Counted from the stretch's first letter, positions 40,140-48,941 are shown. The stretch: 64,000 bases of DNA from an uncultured Bacteroidales bacterium (GCA_902763865.1 CACWTR010000009.1:1-64000); one strand, 5' to 3'. Translations and numbers: made by a program. The notes: generated by a model not told the origin, from the letters alone.

Positions 40140-41078
40140 TTATAGCAGTCTGACGGCCTTGTGCAGGTTCTTGCCTTTCTTGGTGAGGTCGAGGTCGTGC
40201 TGGTAGCCGACGAGTATCTCGTGTGTGCCGTTCAGTGCACCGACTCCGCCGGTATAGAGCTCGTAGGAGTATCCTATGTTGATGCCGTGGAAGTCGAAGC
40301 CCAGTAGCAGACCGGCGCTGATGGTGGGGCTGTACATGAGGCCGCCGTATATTTTGTGCTTGTTGCCGTCATAGAGGAGGCGGGCGTTGATGTCGCCTCG
40401 CCAGAACTGGAGGTCGGAGCGTACCATTGCGTCCATTGCCAGCTTGTAGCGCGGATGGCGGAAGGTCAGGGTGTATCCACCCTGAACGAGTACCGTCGGG
40501 TCGATGCTTACCTCGTGTGTCTTGTCATCGCCCAGCCTGACGGTCGGCCCGAGCAGGTGGACTGCACTCACGCCGACGTACCAGAGCTTCTTGTAGGTGT
40601 AGCGCAGGCCGACGTCGAGGTCAAAGGCGTTGCCCTTGATGTCGTTGGAGGCGAAGGCCGGGTCGCCGGAGTCTCTCAGGTCGAGCTCCGAACCGTTGAA
40701 GCCCACCATGAGCAGTGCCGGACGCACGCCGATGCTCATCCGCCCGCCGAAGAGCTTCGGGTGGAAGGCATACTGAATCTGTATCTTCTTGTTCGAGAAG
40801 GCTCCGATGGCGTCGTTGAGGAAAGCTGCGCCTACGCCGTGCTTCGGTCCGATGAAGAAGAGGGGCATGTCGGCATTGATGAGCATCGTCTTCGGTGCTC
40901 CCTCGAACCCCACCATCTGCATGCTGTAGGCACCCTGTACATTAAGCTTGCTGTCGAGCCCTGCCGCTGCGGGGTTGTAGTAGGACTGGAGTGCCCAGGT
41001 GTTGGTAAACGCCGCGTCGAACTGTGCCCTTGCGCAGAGGGACACGATGAACATACCTATCCAGAGCAGTCTTTTCAT
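40140..41078 (-). CDS. porP: Type IX secretion outer-membrane protein PorP/SprF
   Basis: A 312-residue outer-membrane beta-barrel of the PorP/SprF family, which anchors the GldKN ring and interacts with the motor and surface substrates. There is a signal peptide (about 1-18), then the family start QFDAAFTNTWALQSYYNPAAAGLDSKLNVQGAYSMQMVGFEGAP. Typical barrel strands follow, ending with GTHEILVGYQHDL. It is the first gene of the five-gene T9SS operon. The region upstream (41079-41320) has no gene and no clear -7 box. Confidence 0.92.
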   Translation of the reverse strand: MKRLLWIGMFIVSLCARAQFDAAFTNTWALQSYYNPAAAGLDSKLNVQGAYSMQMVGFEGAPKTMLINADMPLFFIGPKHGVGAAFLNDAIGAFSNKKIQIQYAFHPKLFGGRMSIGVRPALLMVGFNGSELDLRDSGDPAFASNDIKGNAFDLDVGLRYTYKKLWYVGVSAVHLLGPTVRLGDDKTHEVSIDPTVLVQGGYTLTFRHPRYKLAMDAMVRSDLQFWRGDINARLLYDGNKHKIYGGLMYSPTISAGLLLGFDFHGINIGYSYELYTGGVGALNGTHEILVGYQHDLDLTKKGKNLHKAVRLL

Positions 41079-41320
41079 CCTATGCTTAATAACGATGTGG
41101 GTTGCCGGTTTATTGTGTCAGGCAGGGCATAATTTTTTCAAACATTCATTTTTCTTCTCAATCAGGCAGGGCAGGAGGCGGGAACAAGCCGGCAAATGCG
41201 GCATTGTGCTGTGACTTGCACAGCACGAAGAGTCGGCAAACGCGCAGTGGTGTTGCAGCAAAGAAAAGGACGTGCCAAAATGAGGGAAGAGGGGACGCCA
41301 TGCTTCGCATCGATTTTTGC

Positions 41321-41401
41321 CACGCGAGGAACAAGCGTTTGCCTCGTGAGGAAAAACCGTTTTCCTCACGAGGCAAAGCCTTAGACGTCGTGAGGCTTGA
41401 C
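41321..41401. repeat. 22-bp-period CTCACGAG/CTCGTGAG array
   Basis: Units start at 41321 (CACGCGAGG), 41343 (CTCGTGAGG), 41365 (CTCACGAGG) and 41387 (GTCGTGAGG), exactly 22 bp apart, sharing AAAGCC/AAACCGTTT segments with the array at 22623. The array ends at the stop codon of the lipoprotein gene. Confidence 0.75.
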
Positions 41402-42093
41402 TATGGTTTGCGGAAGTCCTCCCAGCCATCGATGTCTTCGATGTAGGTACCGGTCTGTGTGGGAGCCACCTTCTGATACTCTTCCTTGCTGACTTTGGTT
41501 ATCGTCGAATCGTTCTGCAGCATGTACTCTATGCCTTCGGAGACGACTTCATTGTTCTTGATGGTGAAGGTTTCGACGGTTGCTCCCGTGGCGGCAGTCC
41601 GGCTGTTCTTCAGGCGGATGAACTGCGAGATGAATGAACCGTCGCGATTGCTCCCGCTTCGTACGATGACGCCGTCCTGCGTGATGCTGATGCCGGTTTG
41701 CGGATAATCGACGAAGGTGATGAGGTGCAGCGAGTCCTTGACGAAGGTGAAGATGGCGGCATAGGGCTGTTCGCCGCGCAGCAGAATCTCGGGACGCTTG
41801 TCATCGTCCAGGTCGGTCGAGATGAAGAGGGAGGGCGTGTTTTGCTTGTAGTCAAGTGACTTTCCCTTCTTTATATCGACGGTGCCTATCTGTTTCCATG
41901 CTGCCGAGAGTGCTTCCTTGGTGCATGGAAGTGGGACTTTGTCGAGCTCTGTTATTTCCAGATCGTCGTCTGGCATGATGCTGTCTTCTGTCTCTGCACC
42001 ACTGTTCTCTGCGTCATCTGTCTGCGATGAGCCGCAGCCCGTCGGCAACATAGCCGCTGATACCAAAATGATGGTGGAAAGGATTTTTCTCAT
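41401..42093 (-). CDS. Lipoprotein of unknown function
   Basis: A 230-residue protein with a lipobox (MLPTGC, Cys about 20) and an acidic linker (about 24-50). The compact domain contains FISTDLDDDKRPEILLRG, an EF-hand/FG-GAP-like acidic loop, and TKVSKEEYQKVAPTQTGTYIEDIDGWEDF at the C-terminus. Lipid attachment and export to the envelope are expected. I do not recognise the family. It is divergent from glyS, with its own promoter at 42125-42156. Confidence 0.75.
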   Translation of the reverse strand: MRKILSTIILVSAAMLPTGCGSSQTDDAENSGAETEDSIMPDDDLEITELDKVPLPCTKEALSAAWKQIGTVDIKKGKSLDYKQNTPSLFISTDLDDDKRPEILLRGEQPYAAIFTFVKDSLHLITFVDYPQTGISITQDGVIVRSGSNRDGSFISQFIRLKNSRTAATGATVETFTIKNNEVVSEGIEYMLQNDSTITKVSKEEYQKVAPTQTGTYIEDIDGWEDFRKP

Positions 42094-42124
42094 GTCTGTG
42101 TCGTGTGTTTTGTTCTTTGAAGGA

Positions 42125-42156
42125 CAAAATTACGACTTCTTTTGAATCCTGCCAAG
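42125..42156 (-). promoter_or_regulatory. Promoter for the lipoprotein gene
   Basis: Minus strand CTTG (42156-42153), 20 nt spacer, TAATTTTG (42132-42125), 32 nt before the start codon. Confidence 0.65.
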
Positions 42157-42236
42157 AAAACTCCGAACTATTTTGCGACACCTGCCAAATTATGAAGAAA
42201 TATGTTGAAAATGCTTCCTGTTTCATCTTTTTTCGC

Positions 42237-42244
42237 TATCTTTG
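42237..42244 (+). promoter_or_regulatory. -7 element for glyS
   Basis: TATCTTTG matches TAnnTTTG; glyS starts 52 nt downstream. The -33 region is not recognisable. Confidence 0.55.
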
Positions 42245-42295
42245 CAGCCAAAATTATTCATTTATATAAACAAGTATATAAACAAGGTATAAGAA

Positions 42296-43849
42296 ATGGC
42301 ACAACAAGAAGATGTTTTCAAGAAAATCGTGTCGCACTGCAAAGAGTACGGCTTCGTCTTCCCTTCAAGTGATATCTACGACGGACTGGGTGCCGTCTAT
42401 GACTACGGTCAGAACGGCGTGGAACTGAAGAACAACATAAAGCAATACTGGTGGCAGAGCATGGTGCTGCTGCACGAGAACATCGTGGGCATCGACGCTG
42501 CCATCTTCATGCACCCGATGACGTGGAAGGCCAGCGGACACGTGGATGCCTTCAACGACCCCCTCATCGACAACCGCGACTCAAAGAAGCGCTACCGTGC
42601 CGACGTGCTCATAGAAGAGCAGATGGCGAAGTACGAGGACAAGATACAGAAGGAAATCGAAAAGGCCCGCAAGCGCTTCGGCGACAGCTTCGACGAGGCG
42701 AAGTTCCGTGCCACCAGCGAGCATGTCCAGGAGCATCAGGCCAAGTACGATGCGCTGCATCGCCGCTACCAGGAGGCCATGAACGCTGAAGGAGGCATCG
42801 ACCTCGACGGCCTCAAGCAGATTATCCTCGACGAAGGCATCGTCTGCCCCATCAGCGGTACGCGCAACTGGACCGATGTGCGCCAGTTCAACCTCATGTT
42901 CAAGACGGAGATGGGCAGTACTGCCGACGGCGCATCGATCATCTATCTGCGCCCAGAGACGGCACAAGGCATCTTCGTCAACTACCTGAACGTGCAGAAG
43001 ACGGGCCGCATGAAGCTTCCCTTCGGCATTGCCCAGATAGGCAAGGCTTTCCGCAACGAGATAGTTGCGCGTCAGTTCATCTTCCGTATGCGCGAGTTCG
43101 AGCAGATGGAGATGCAATTCTTCATCCAGCCCGGCACGGAGCTTGACTGGTTCGCCAAGTGGAAGGAGACCCGCATGAAGTGGCACCTGAACCTGGGCTT
43201 CGGAGCCGAGAACTATCGCTTCCACGACCACGACAAGCTGGCCCACTACGCCAATGCTGCCACCGACATCGAGTTCCGCATGCCCTTCGGATTCAAAGAG
43301 GTGGAAGGCATCCACAGCCGCACGAACTTCGACCTCTCCCAGCATGCCAAGTACAGCGGCAAGAAGATAGAATACTTCGACCCCGAGCGTAACGAGAGCT
43401 ATACGCCCTACGTCATCGAGACCTCCATCGGCGTAGATCGCATGTTCCTCTCCATCATGTGCCACAGCTACGAGGAGCAGCAGTTGCCCGACGGACAGTC
43501 GCGCACCGTGCTCCACCTGCCTGCCGCCCTTGCGCCGGTCAAGCTTGCCGTCTTCCCTCTGACGAAGAAGGACGGCATGCCCGAGAAGGCACAGGAGATT
43601 ATCAACGACCTGCGCTTCCACTTCAACTGCAAGTACGAGGAGAAGGACCAGATAGGCAAGCGCTACCGCCGCATGGACGCCATCGGGTGCCCCTATTGTG
43701 TCACCGTTGACCCGCAGACCCTCGAGGACAATACCGTCACCCTTCGCGACCGTGACACGATGGAACAGCGTCGCGTCAACATCAGCGACCTGCGCTCCAT
43801 TATCGAGGACAAGGTGAGCATCACCTCTCTGCTCAAGAAACTGCTCTAA
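42296..43849 (+). CDS. glyS: Glycyl-tRNA synthetase, homodimeric type
   Basis: This class II synthetase charges tRNA-Gly. The 517-residue single-chain type (as in archaea, eukaryotes and Bacteroidetes) is recognised by YGFVFPSSDIYDGLGAVYDYGQNGVELKNNI at the start. Motif 2 is FGIAQIGKAFRNEIVARQFIFRMREFEQMEMQFF, motif 3 is the SIGVDRMFLSIMCHSY region, and a C-terminal anticodon-binding domain follows (LAPVKLAVFPLTKKDGMPEKAQEI). An FKBP lipoprotein gene follows after 68 nt. Confidence 0.98.
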   Translation: MAQQEDVFKKIVSHCKEYGFVFPSSDIYDGLGAVYDYGQNGVELKNNIKQYWWQSMVLLHENIVGIDAAIFMHPMTWKASGHVDAFNDPLIDNRDSKKRYRADVLIEEQMAKYEDKIQKEIEKARKRFGDSFDEAKFRATSEHVQEHQAKYDALHRRYQEAMNAEGGIDLDGLKQIILDEGIVCPISGTRNWTDVRQFNLMFKTEMGSTADGASIIYLRPETAQGIFVNYLNVQKTGRMKLPFGIAQIGKAFRNEIVARQFIFRMREFEQMEMQFFIQPGTELDWFAKWKETRMKWHLNLGFGAENYRFHDHDKLAHYANAATDIEFRMPFGFKEVEGIHSRTNFDLSQHAKYSGKKIEYFDPERNESYTPYVIETSIGVDRMFLSIMCHSYEEQQLPDGQSRTVLHLPAALAPVKLAVFPLTKKDGMPEKAQEIINDLRFHFNCKYEEKDQIGKRYRRMDAIGCPYCVTVDPQTLEDNTVTLRDRDTMEQRRVNISDLRSIIEDKVSITSLLKKLL

Positions 43850-43917
43850 AGGAAGTCACTCTCCTCAAGTCCCATAAGCCCCTCCCCCTCCCCGGGGGAG
43901 GGAAACAGACAGATAGA

Positions 43918-44586
43918 ATGAAAGGATTATTGAAAGTCATATTCCCCGTTTCGCTGCTTCTCCTTGCCTCGTGCACGAGCAGTGAGGTGGAGGACCCGCG
44001 TCCCGACTGGGAGGCACGCAACGCTCTATGGTTTGCCGAGGTGTACGATACCGCGGCAGAGGCTATTGCCCAGGCAAAGGCACAGTACCCCGACGGCAAC
44101 GAATGGGAGCAGCACTGCGACTGGCGCATCTACAAGACTCTGCTGAAGAGCCAGGACGTGCCGGGTGCGGCCACGGACCATATCGTCTGCAAAATCAACG
44201 AGCGCGGCGAGGACCGCTTCCCTTACGACGACCTATGGAGTGCTGCTTATACCGACAGCGTCCGCCTCTACTACCGAGGCTGGATTATGGACAATGGCTA
44301 TCCGGACAGCAAGGACAACATGACCGTCTTCAGCCAGACTTACTACGGCGATTTCAACGAGACGACCGCTGCCCCTATCGCTATGCCTGTCACCAGCACC
44401 GTCGAGGGATTCATGACAGCCGTGCAGTACATGGTGAAGGGCGACGACTGGCTGGTCTATATCCCGCAGCAGCTGGCCTACAAGGAGACTGCCTCCGATG
44501 CCATACCTGCCTACAGCACGCTGCTCTTCCGCCTTCGCATAGAGCTTGTCCACAGGAGCGGCACAGGCATCTCGGAGTGGAGGTAG
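43918..44586 (+). CDS. FKBP-type peptidyl-prolyl isomerase lipoprotein
   Basis: A 222-residue lipoprotein with a lipobox (LLLLASC, Cys about 19) and a C-terminal FKBP fold. The segment VKGDDWLVYIPQQLAYKETASDAIPAYSTLLFRLRIELV matches the FKBP signature around the binding pocket. It probably catalyses proline isomerisation or acts as a chaperone in the envelope. Pairing of glyS with such an FKBP gene is common in Bacteroidales. Several pocket residues differ from canonical FKBP, so activity is uncertain. The following 44587-44669 bp are CATTTAC/CATTTAG repeats. Confidence 0.82.
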   Translation: MKGLLKVIFPVSLLLLASCTSSEVEDPRPDWEARNALWFAEVYDTAAEAIAQAKAQYPDGNEWEQHCDWRIYKTLLKSQDVPGAATDHIVCKINERGEDRFPYDDLWSAAYTDSVRLYYRGWIMDNGYPDSKDNMTVFSQTYYGDFNETTAAPIAMPVTSTVEGFMTAVQYMVKGDDWLVYIPQQLAYKETASDAIPAYSTLLFRLRIELVHRSGTGISEWR

Positions 44587-44669
44587 GGACATTTACCATT
44601 TAGCCATTTACCATTTACCCATTTAGCCATTTAGCCGTTGACCATTTACCATTTAGCCGTTGACGGTTA

Positions 44670-45443
44670 TCACCTGATGTTGGCGCGGATTTTAGCGAGG
44701 TATGCTCCCAGGGCTTCTTCGTCGTGATTGTCGATAATCTGAATCAAGTCCTTCAGTTCGGAGCGTATGCCTTCGACGTGTGCCTTGGTGCGCGGGTTGA
44801 AGAGTATCTCGCGCAGGAGTGTGTCGTCCTCGCCCAGGACGCCGCGTGCTATCTTCAGGTGCCGCTTGAATGTCGTGCCCGGAGCATCCTGATGCTTCAT
44901 GACGGCTGAGAAGACGAAGGTGCTGACGAAGGGCACCGACAGGCTGTAGGCCATTGCTTCGTCGTGCTCGTCGAAGCTGTATTCGTGGACGTTCAGCCCG
45001 AGTCTGCGGTAGAGGTCGAGGAAGAAGATGCGTCCCATGTAGTCGCCCTCGTTGATGACGATGGCGTTCTCCGAGGAGAGCGCTCCGAGGTTGGCAAAGG
45101 TGGGGCCGAACATCGGGTGGGTCGAGACGTAGCGTCGGCCTGTTTCCTCGTAGAAGTCCTTCAGCCCTGTCTTGACCGATGCGATGTCCGAGATGATGCA
45201 GTCGTCGGGCAGGCAGGGGATGACTTGGCGGAAGACATCGGTGGTGTATTTCAGCGTAACGGCATTGATGACGAGTTCGGGGCGGAAGTCGCGAACCTCG
45301 TCGAGCGACGTGAAGCGCTGCGTGTTGTAGAGGAAGCGCATCCGCCGTGCGTCGATTTCATAGACGGCGCATTCGTGGTCGAAGGAGAGCACGTCGGTGA
45401 AGAACGAGCCCATCTTGCCTGCGCCAAGGATAAGTATTCTCAT
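44670..45443 (-). CDS. tyrA: Prephenate dehydrogenase
   Basis: TyrA oxidatively decarboxylates prephenate to 4-hydroxyphenylpyruvate, the tyrosine branch. The 257-residue protein has an N-terminal Rossmann loop (MRILILGAGKMGSFF), the DIASVKTGLKDF and YVSTHPMFGPTFANL motifs with the conserved active-site His, and a helical C-terminal dimerisation domain. It is the last gene of the minus-strand pheA operon and lies 154 nt after the DAHP synthase gene. There is no ACT domain, so regulation is likely at the operon level through the leader attenuator. Confidence 0.9.
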   Translation of the reverse strand: MRILILGAGKMGSFFTDVLSFDHECAVYEIDARRMRFLYNTQRFTSLDEVRDFRPELVINAVTLKYTTDVFRQVIPCLPDDCIISDIASVKTGLKDFYEETGRRYVSTHPMFGPTFANLGALSSENAIVINEGDYMGRIFFLDLYRRLGLNVHEYSFDEHDEAMAYSLSVPFVSTFVFSAVMKHQDAPGTTFKRHLKIARGVLGEDDTLLREILFNPRTKAHVEGIRSELKDLIQIIDNHDEEALGAYLAKIRANIR

Positions 45444-45597
45444 CTCGCATTTACCATTTAATCATTTACCATTTACCATTTAACCAACTCGCATTTACCA
45501 TTTAATCATTTACCATTTACCATTTATTACCATTTCGCCAGGGCGGGACTTGCATCCAGCTACCGCGAAATGGTAAATGGCGAAATGGTAAATGTCA
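45444..45597. repeat. CATTTAC heptamer repeats between tyrA and DAHP synthase genes
   Basis: The segment is dominated by repeated TCGCATTTACCATTTAATCATTTACC blocks (at about 45446 and 45490) and GAAATGGTAAATGGCGAAATGG, which can pair with the CATTT blocks to make hairpins. No gene is present. Confidence 0.65.
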
Positions 45598-46662
45598 TTA
45601 CTTGTTGATTATCTCCATTTGTTGGCGGACGCTTTCTTCGTGGATGTGCTCGAAGATGTTCTTGATGCACTGCGTGTCGATGCCGAGCAGGGAGCCTTGT
45701 GCGCCGCGCTTGTCGAGGATTTCGCTGTAGCGACGTGTCTGCACGATGGTCATGCCGCTTTCCTTCTTGTACTCGCCGATGCTGCGGCAGACCTTCATGC
45801 GCTTGGCCAGCAGGTCGATGAGTTCGTTGTCGAGCTCGTCAATCTCCTGACGGAGGTCCTTGAGGCGGTCCGTGTGCTCCGATGTGTCGCGGAAGATGAG
45901 GCGCGAGACGATGAAGTCGAGCACTTCGGGCGTCACCTGCTGCGACGCGTCGCTCCATGCTTTGTCGGGGTCGCAGTGGCTTTCCACGATGAGTCCGTCA
46001 AAGCCAAGGTCCATAGCCTGCTGGCAGAGGGAGGCAATCAGGTCGCGGCGTCCGCTGATGTGGCTGGGGTCGCACACGATGGGGAGTTCCGGCAGCCGCC
46101 GCTTCAGTTCGATGGGTATCTGCCACATGGGTTCGTTGCGGTAGAGTTTCTTTTCGTAGCTGCTGAAGCCACGGTGGATGGCTCCCATCTTCTGTATGCC
46201 GGCGCCGTTGATGCGTTCCAGTGCGCCTATCCACAGTTCGATGTCGGGGTTGACGGGGTTCTTGACGAGCACGGTGGCGTCGGTGCCTTTCAGGGCGTCG
46301 GCCAGTTCCTGAACGGCAAAGGGGTTGGCCGTGGTGCGTGCGCCGACCCATAGGATGTCGATGCCGTACTTCAAGGCCAGCTCCACGTGCTTGGGCGTTG
46401 CCACTTCTGTGGCGACGAGCATGCCGGTTTCCTTCTTGACTTTTGCCATCCAGGGCAGTGCGGGTTCGCCGTGTCCCTCGAATCCTCCGGGCTTGGTGCG
46501 CGGCTTCCATACTCCTGCGCGGAAGATGTGGCAGCCTTTTCCGGCCAGCTGCTTGGCTGTTGTCATCACTTGTTCTTCTGTCTCAGCGCTGCACGGGCCG
46601 GCGATGATGAAGGCACGTTCCTGGTCGCTTGGCAGGTTCAGGGGTTGTAATTGAAGTTCCAT
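45598..46662 (-). CDS. Bifunctional DAHP synthase / chorismate mutase
   Basis: A 354-residue fusion. Residues about 15-255 are a type I-beta DAHP synthase (AFIIAGPCSAETEEQV, GVWKPRTKPGGFEG, WVGARTTANPF, PIVCDPSHISGRRDLI), condensing PEP with erythrose 4-phosphate at the entry of the shikimate pathway. Residues about 265-354 are an AroQ chorismate mutase (LRQEIDELDNELIDLLAKRMKVCRSIGEYK), converting chorismate to prephenate. Putting first and branch-point enzymes in one chain fits common control. It sits third in the pheA operon. Confidence 0.95.
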   Translation of the reverse strand: MELQLQPLNLPSDQERAFIIAGPCSAETEEQVMTTAKQLAGKGCHIFRAGVWKPRTKPGGFEGHGEPALPWMAKVKKETGMLVATEVATPKHVELALKYGIDILWVGARTTANPFAVQELADALKGTDATVLVKNPVNPDIELWIGALERINGAGIQKMGAIHRGFSSYEKKLYRNEPMWQIPIELKRRLPELPIVCDPSHISGRRDLIASLCQQAMDLGFDGLIVESHCDPDKAWSDASQQVTPEVLDFIVSRLIFRDTSEHTDRLKDLRQEIDELDNELIDLLAKRMKVCRSIGEYKKESGMTIVQTRRYSEILDKRGAQGSLLGIDTQCIKNIFEHIHEESVRQQMEIINK

Positions 46663-46742
46663 TATAGTGAGTTTTTTCGTTGGTTCGTTATCTTATTCTT
46701 CGTTATAACGTTATATCGTTATTACGTTATCACGACAAATCC

Positions 46743-47942
46743 TTAAATCCTCAAATCCTTAAATCCCCTTATTCTTCGGAGTGCTTCGGCGAACTTGTCG
46801 TCCTTCTGGCAGAGGCTGATGCGTATGTAGCGGTTGCCGCCGGTGCCGAAGATGAAGCCTGGGGTGATGAAGACGCGGGCTTCGTGGAGGACGCGCTCGG
46901 TGAGCTCTTCTACATTATTATATATGTCGGGTATGCGGCCCCAGAGGAACATGCCTGTCTGCTCGGGGTCGTAGTGGCAGCCGAGCACTTGCATGATTTC
47001 CTCGGCGTAGCGGCGCCGGCGGGCGTAGGTCTCGATGTTGGACTGGCGGTGCCAGAGGTCGGTGTTGTCGTAGGCCGTTGCCGCTGCGAGCTGCAGGGCG
47101 CGGAAGGTGCCGCTGTCGATGTTCGACTTTACCTTCAGTATCCACTGCACGAACTGCGGGTTGGTGGCAAGCATGCCTACGCGCCAGCCGGGCATGTTGT
47201 GGCTCTTCGACATGGAGTTGAACTCGATGCAGCACTCCTTGGCCCGCGGCACTTGCAGGATGGAGAGGCGTTCCCCCTCGTTGAGGATGAAGCTGTAGGG
47301 GTTGTCGTTGACCACGACGATGCCGTGCCTGAGGGCGAAATCCACGAGTTGCTCGTAGGTCTCGCGCCGTGCCTTTGCGCCGGTGGGCATGTTGGGATAG
47401 TTGGTCCAGAGGAGCTTGACGCGGCTCAGGTCCATCCGTTCCAGTGCGTCGAAGTCGGGCTGCCACTGGTTCTGGGGCAGCAGGTCGTAGTTCACCACCT
47501 TTGCGCCGAGCAGTTTGGAGAGGCTGGTGTAGGTGGGGTAGCCCGGGTTGGGCACGAGCACTTCGTCGCCCGGGTTGACGAAGGCGAGGGTGACGTGCAG
47601 GATGCCTTCCTTGCTTCCGATGAGGGGCTGTATCTCGCTCCCCGGGTCGAGTTCTACGCCGTACCACCTGCGGTAGAAGCCGGCCATGGCCTGCCGCAGC
47701 TCGGGGATGCCTACGGTGGGCTGATAGCCGTGGGCCGTAGGCTTGCGTGCTTCCTGGCAGAGCGTCTCGATGGTTTCGGGCGATGGGGGCATGTCGGGGC
47801 TGCCGATGGCGAGGCTGATGACGTCCATGCCCTTGGCGTTCATGGCTGCAACTTCCTTGAGCTTGCGGCTGAAATAATACTCGCTGACTTCGGCAAGCCT
47901 GTCTGCCGGAGCGATGCTAAATGCTTTGTTTTCCGCTTTCAT
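46743..47942 (-). CDS. PLP-dependent aminotransferase of the Phe/Tyr operon
   Basis: A class I/II fold-type I aminotransferase (399 residues from ATG at 47942; a TTG at 47951 is the only longer option). The PLP Lys is in FNSMSKSHNMPGWRVG. The substrate region is near LAIGSPDMPPSPETIETL, and Arg binding the carboxylate is in RYIRISLC. It overlaps the end of pheA by 26 nt. By position it should transaminate phenylpyruvate and hydroxyphenylpyruvate, the final step of Phe and Tyr synthesis, or act on prephenate. General aspartate or LL-diaminopimelate aminotransferase activity remains possible. Confidence 0.85.
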   Translation of the reverse strand: MKAENKAFSIAPADRLAEVSEYYFSRKLKEVAAMNAKGMDVISLAIGSPDMPPSPETIETLCQEARKPTAHGYQPTVGIPELRQAMAGFYRRWYGVELDPGSEIQPLIGSKEGILHVTLAFVNPGDEVLVPNPGYPTYTSLSKLLGAKVVNYDLLPQNQWQPDFDALERMDLSRVKLLWTNYPNMPTGAKARRETYEQLVDFALRHGIVVVNDNPYSFILNEGERLSILQVPRAKECCIEFNSMSKSHNMPGWRVGMLATNPQFVQWILKVKSNIDSGTFRALQLAAATAYDNTDLWHRQSNIETYARRRRYAEEIMQVLGCHYDPEQTGMFLWGRIPDIYNNVEELTERVLHEARVFITPGFIFGTGGNRYIRISLCQKDDKFAEALRRIRGFKDLRI

Positions 47943-48759
47943 AGACACCAAGTTGTTTGAGTTCCCGCGTCAGAGGCGTGATGGCACCGAGTGCCTGATG
48001 GTAGCGCCTCTCGTCGTTGAAGGAAAGGTCGATGTAGAACATGTATTGCCACTCCTGTCCGATGATGGGCAGTGACTGTATTTTTGTGAGGTTGAGCTTG
48101 TAGAAGGAGAGCACGGAGAGGATGGCGCTGAGGCTGCCTTCCTCGTGTGGGAGGGTGAAGACGAGGCTGGCCTTGTCGATGTGTCGGGTGCTGCGGACGG
48201 CGGTTGCCGCCTCGGGCTGTGCCAGCACGAGGAAGCGCGTGAAGTTGTGCTTGTTCGTCTCGATGCCTTCTTGCAGTATCTTCATGCCGTAGATGTCGGC
48301 AGCGTCGCGATGGCAGATGGCGGCGTGTCCGTGCCGTCGCTCGCGGCTGATGTCGGCGGCGGCACCTGCCGTGTCGGACACCTCCACCACCTTCAGCCCC
48401 GGGTGCTGCGAGAGGAACTTGCGGCACTGCATCAGTGCGACGGGGTGGGAGTTGACCTCGCGGATGTCGTCCCAGCTCTCGCCGGGCAGACACATGATGC
48501 TGTGGCTGATGCGCAGCTTGTGTTCGCCTACGATGGTCATGCCGCTGTCGCGCAGCAGCTCGTAGTTGTGGAGCAGGCTGCCGGCTATGGTGTTCTCGAT
48601 GGCCATGAGCCCCAGCATGTCGGGTCTCCCCTTGAGGCGGGCAAACATCTCTTCGAAGGTGTCGCAGCACTCCAGCTCCACCTCCTCGCCCTCGAAGAAG
48701 CGATGTGCGGCAATGTCGTGGAAACTGCCTTCGATGCCCTGTATTGCTATCCTTTTCAT
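47917..48759 (-). CDS. pheA: Prephenate dehydratase with ACT domain
   Basis: This monofunctional enzyme converts prephenate to phenylpyruvate. The 280-residue protein has the catalytic domain (about 1-185) with AIQGIEGSFHDIAAHRFF, PIENTIAGSL-like AIENTIAGSLLHNYELL and the conserved TRFLVL motif. A C-terminal ACT domain (about 195-275) with KASLVFTLPHEEGSLSAILSVLSFYKLNLTKIQSLPI gives phenylalanine feedback inhibition. It is the first structural gene of the Phe/Tyr operon. Its start lies 10 nt after the U-run of an attenuator terminator, so transcription is controlled by the Phe/Tyr leader peptide. Confidence 0.96.
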   Translation of the reverse strand: MKRIAIQGIEGSFHDIAAHRFFEGEEVELECCDTFEEMFARLKGRPDMLGLMAIENTIAGSLLHNYELLRDSGMTIVGEHKLRISHSIMCLPGESWDDIREVNSHPVALMQCRKFLSQHPGLKVVEVSDTAGAAADISRERRHGHAAICHRDAADIYGMKILQEGIETNKHNFTRFLVLAQPEAATAVRSTRHIDKASLVFTLPHEEGSLSAILSVLSFYKLNLTKIQSLPIIGQEWQYMFYIDLSFNDERRYHQALGAITPLTRELKQLGVYESGKQSI

Positions 48760-48769
48760 CTTTCAGTGC

Positions 48770-48803
48770 AAAAAAAATCCCGCTTCACTGTTGTGAGCGG
48801 GAT
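48770..48803 (-). terminator. Attenuator terminator in the pheA leader
   Basis: On the minus strand ATCCCGC(T) (48803-48796) pairs with (A)GCGGGAT (48784-48777), extended by CAC/GTG with one bulge, followed by eight T (48777-48770 region). It ends 10 nt before the pheA start. Its 3' arm GTGAAGCGGG (48788-48779) is repeated exactly just after the leader peptide stop. Confidence 0.9.
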
Positions 48804-48852
48804 GTGTTTCTATATCTGTTCTCTCTTATACCTTATTATATATATACGCCGA

Positions 48853-48862
48853 CCCGCTTCAC
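48853..48862 (-). promoter_or_regulatory. Antiterminator segment of the pheA attenuator
   Basis: GTGAAGCGGG (minus strand) is identical to the 3' arm of the terminator. It can therefore pair with the 5' arm ATCCCGCTCAC (48803-48793) to block the terminator. It starts 2 nt after the leader stop codon, where a terminating ribosome would cover it. Confidence 0.85.
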
Positions 48863-48863
48863 T

Positions 48864-48920
48864 TCATTTGCTAAAGTAAAAGTAATAGTAAAAGTCGAAG
48901 AAGTTGCTGTGATATGTCAT
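48864..48920 (-). CDS. Phe/Tyr leader peptide of the pheA operon
   Basis: An 18-codon frame reads MTYHSNFFDFYYYFYFSK and ends with TGA. Five Phe and five Tyr make up 10 of 18 residues, with eight of them in residues 7-16. It starts about 20 nt downstream of a consensus promoter and is followed at once by overlapping antiterminator and terminator segments. This is the design of a ribosome-mediated attenuator: shortage of charged tRNA-Phe or tRNA-Tyr stalls the ribosome in the run and frees the antiterminator. The operon downstream makes both amino acids. The peptide itself is not expected to have another function. Confidence 0.92.
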   Translation of the reverse strand: MTYHSNFFDFYYYFYFSK

Positions 48921-48941
48921 GCGTACTTTGTTTTTACGGTG

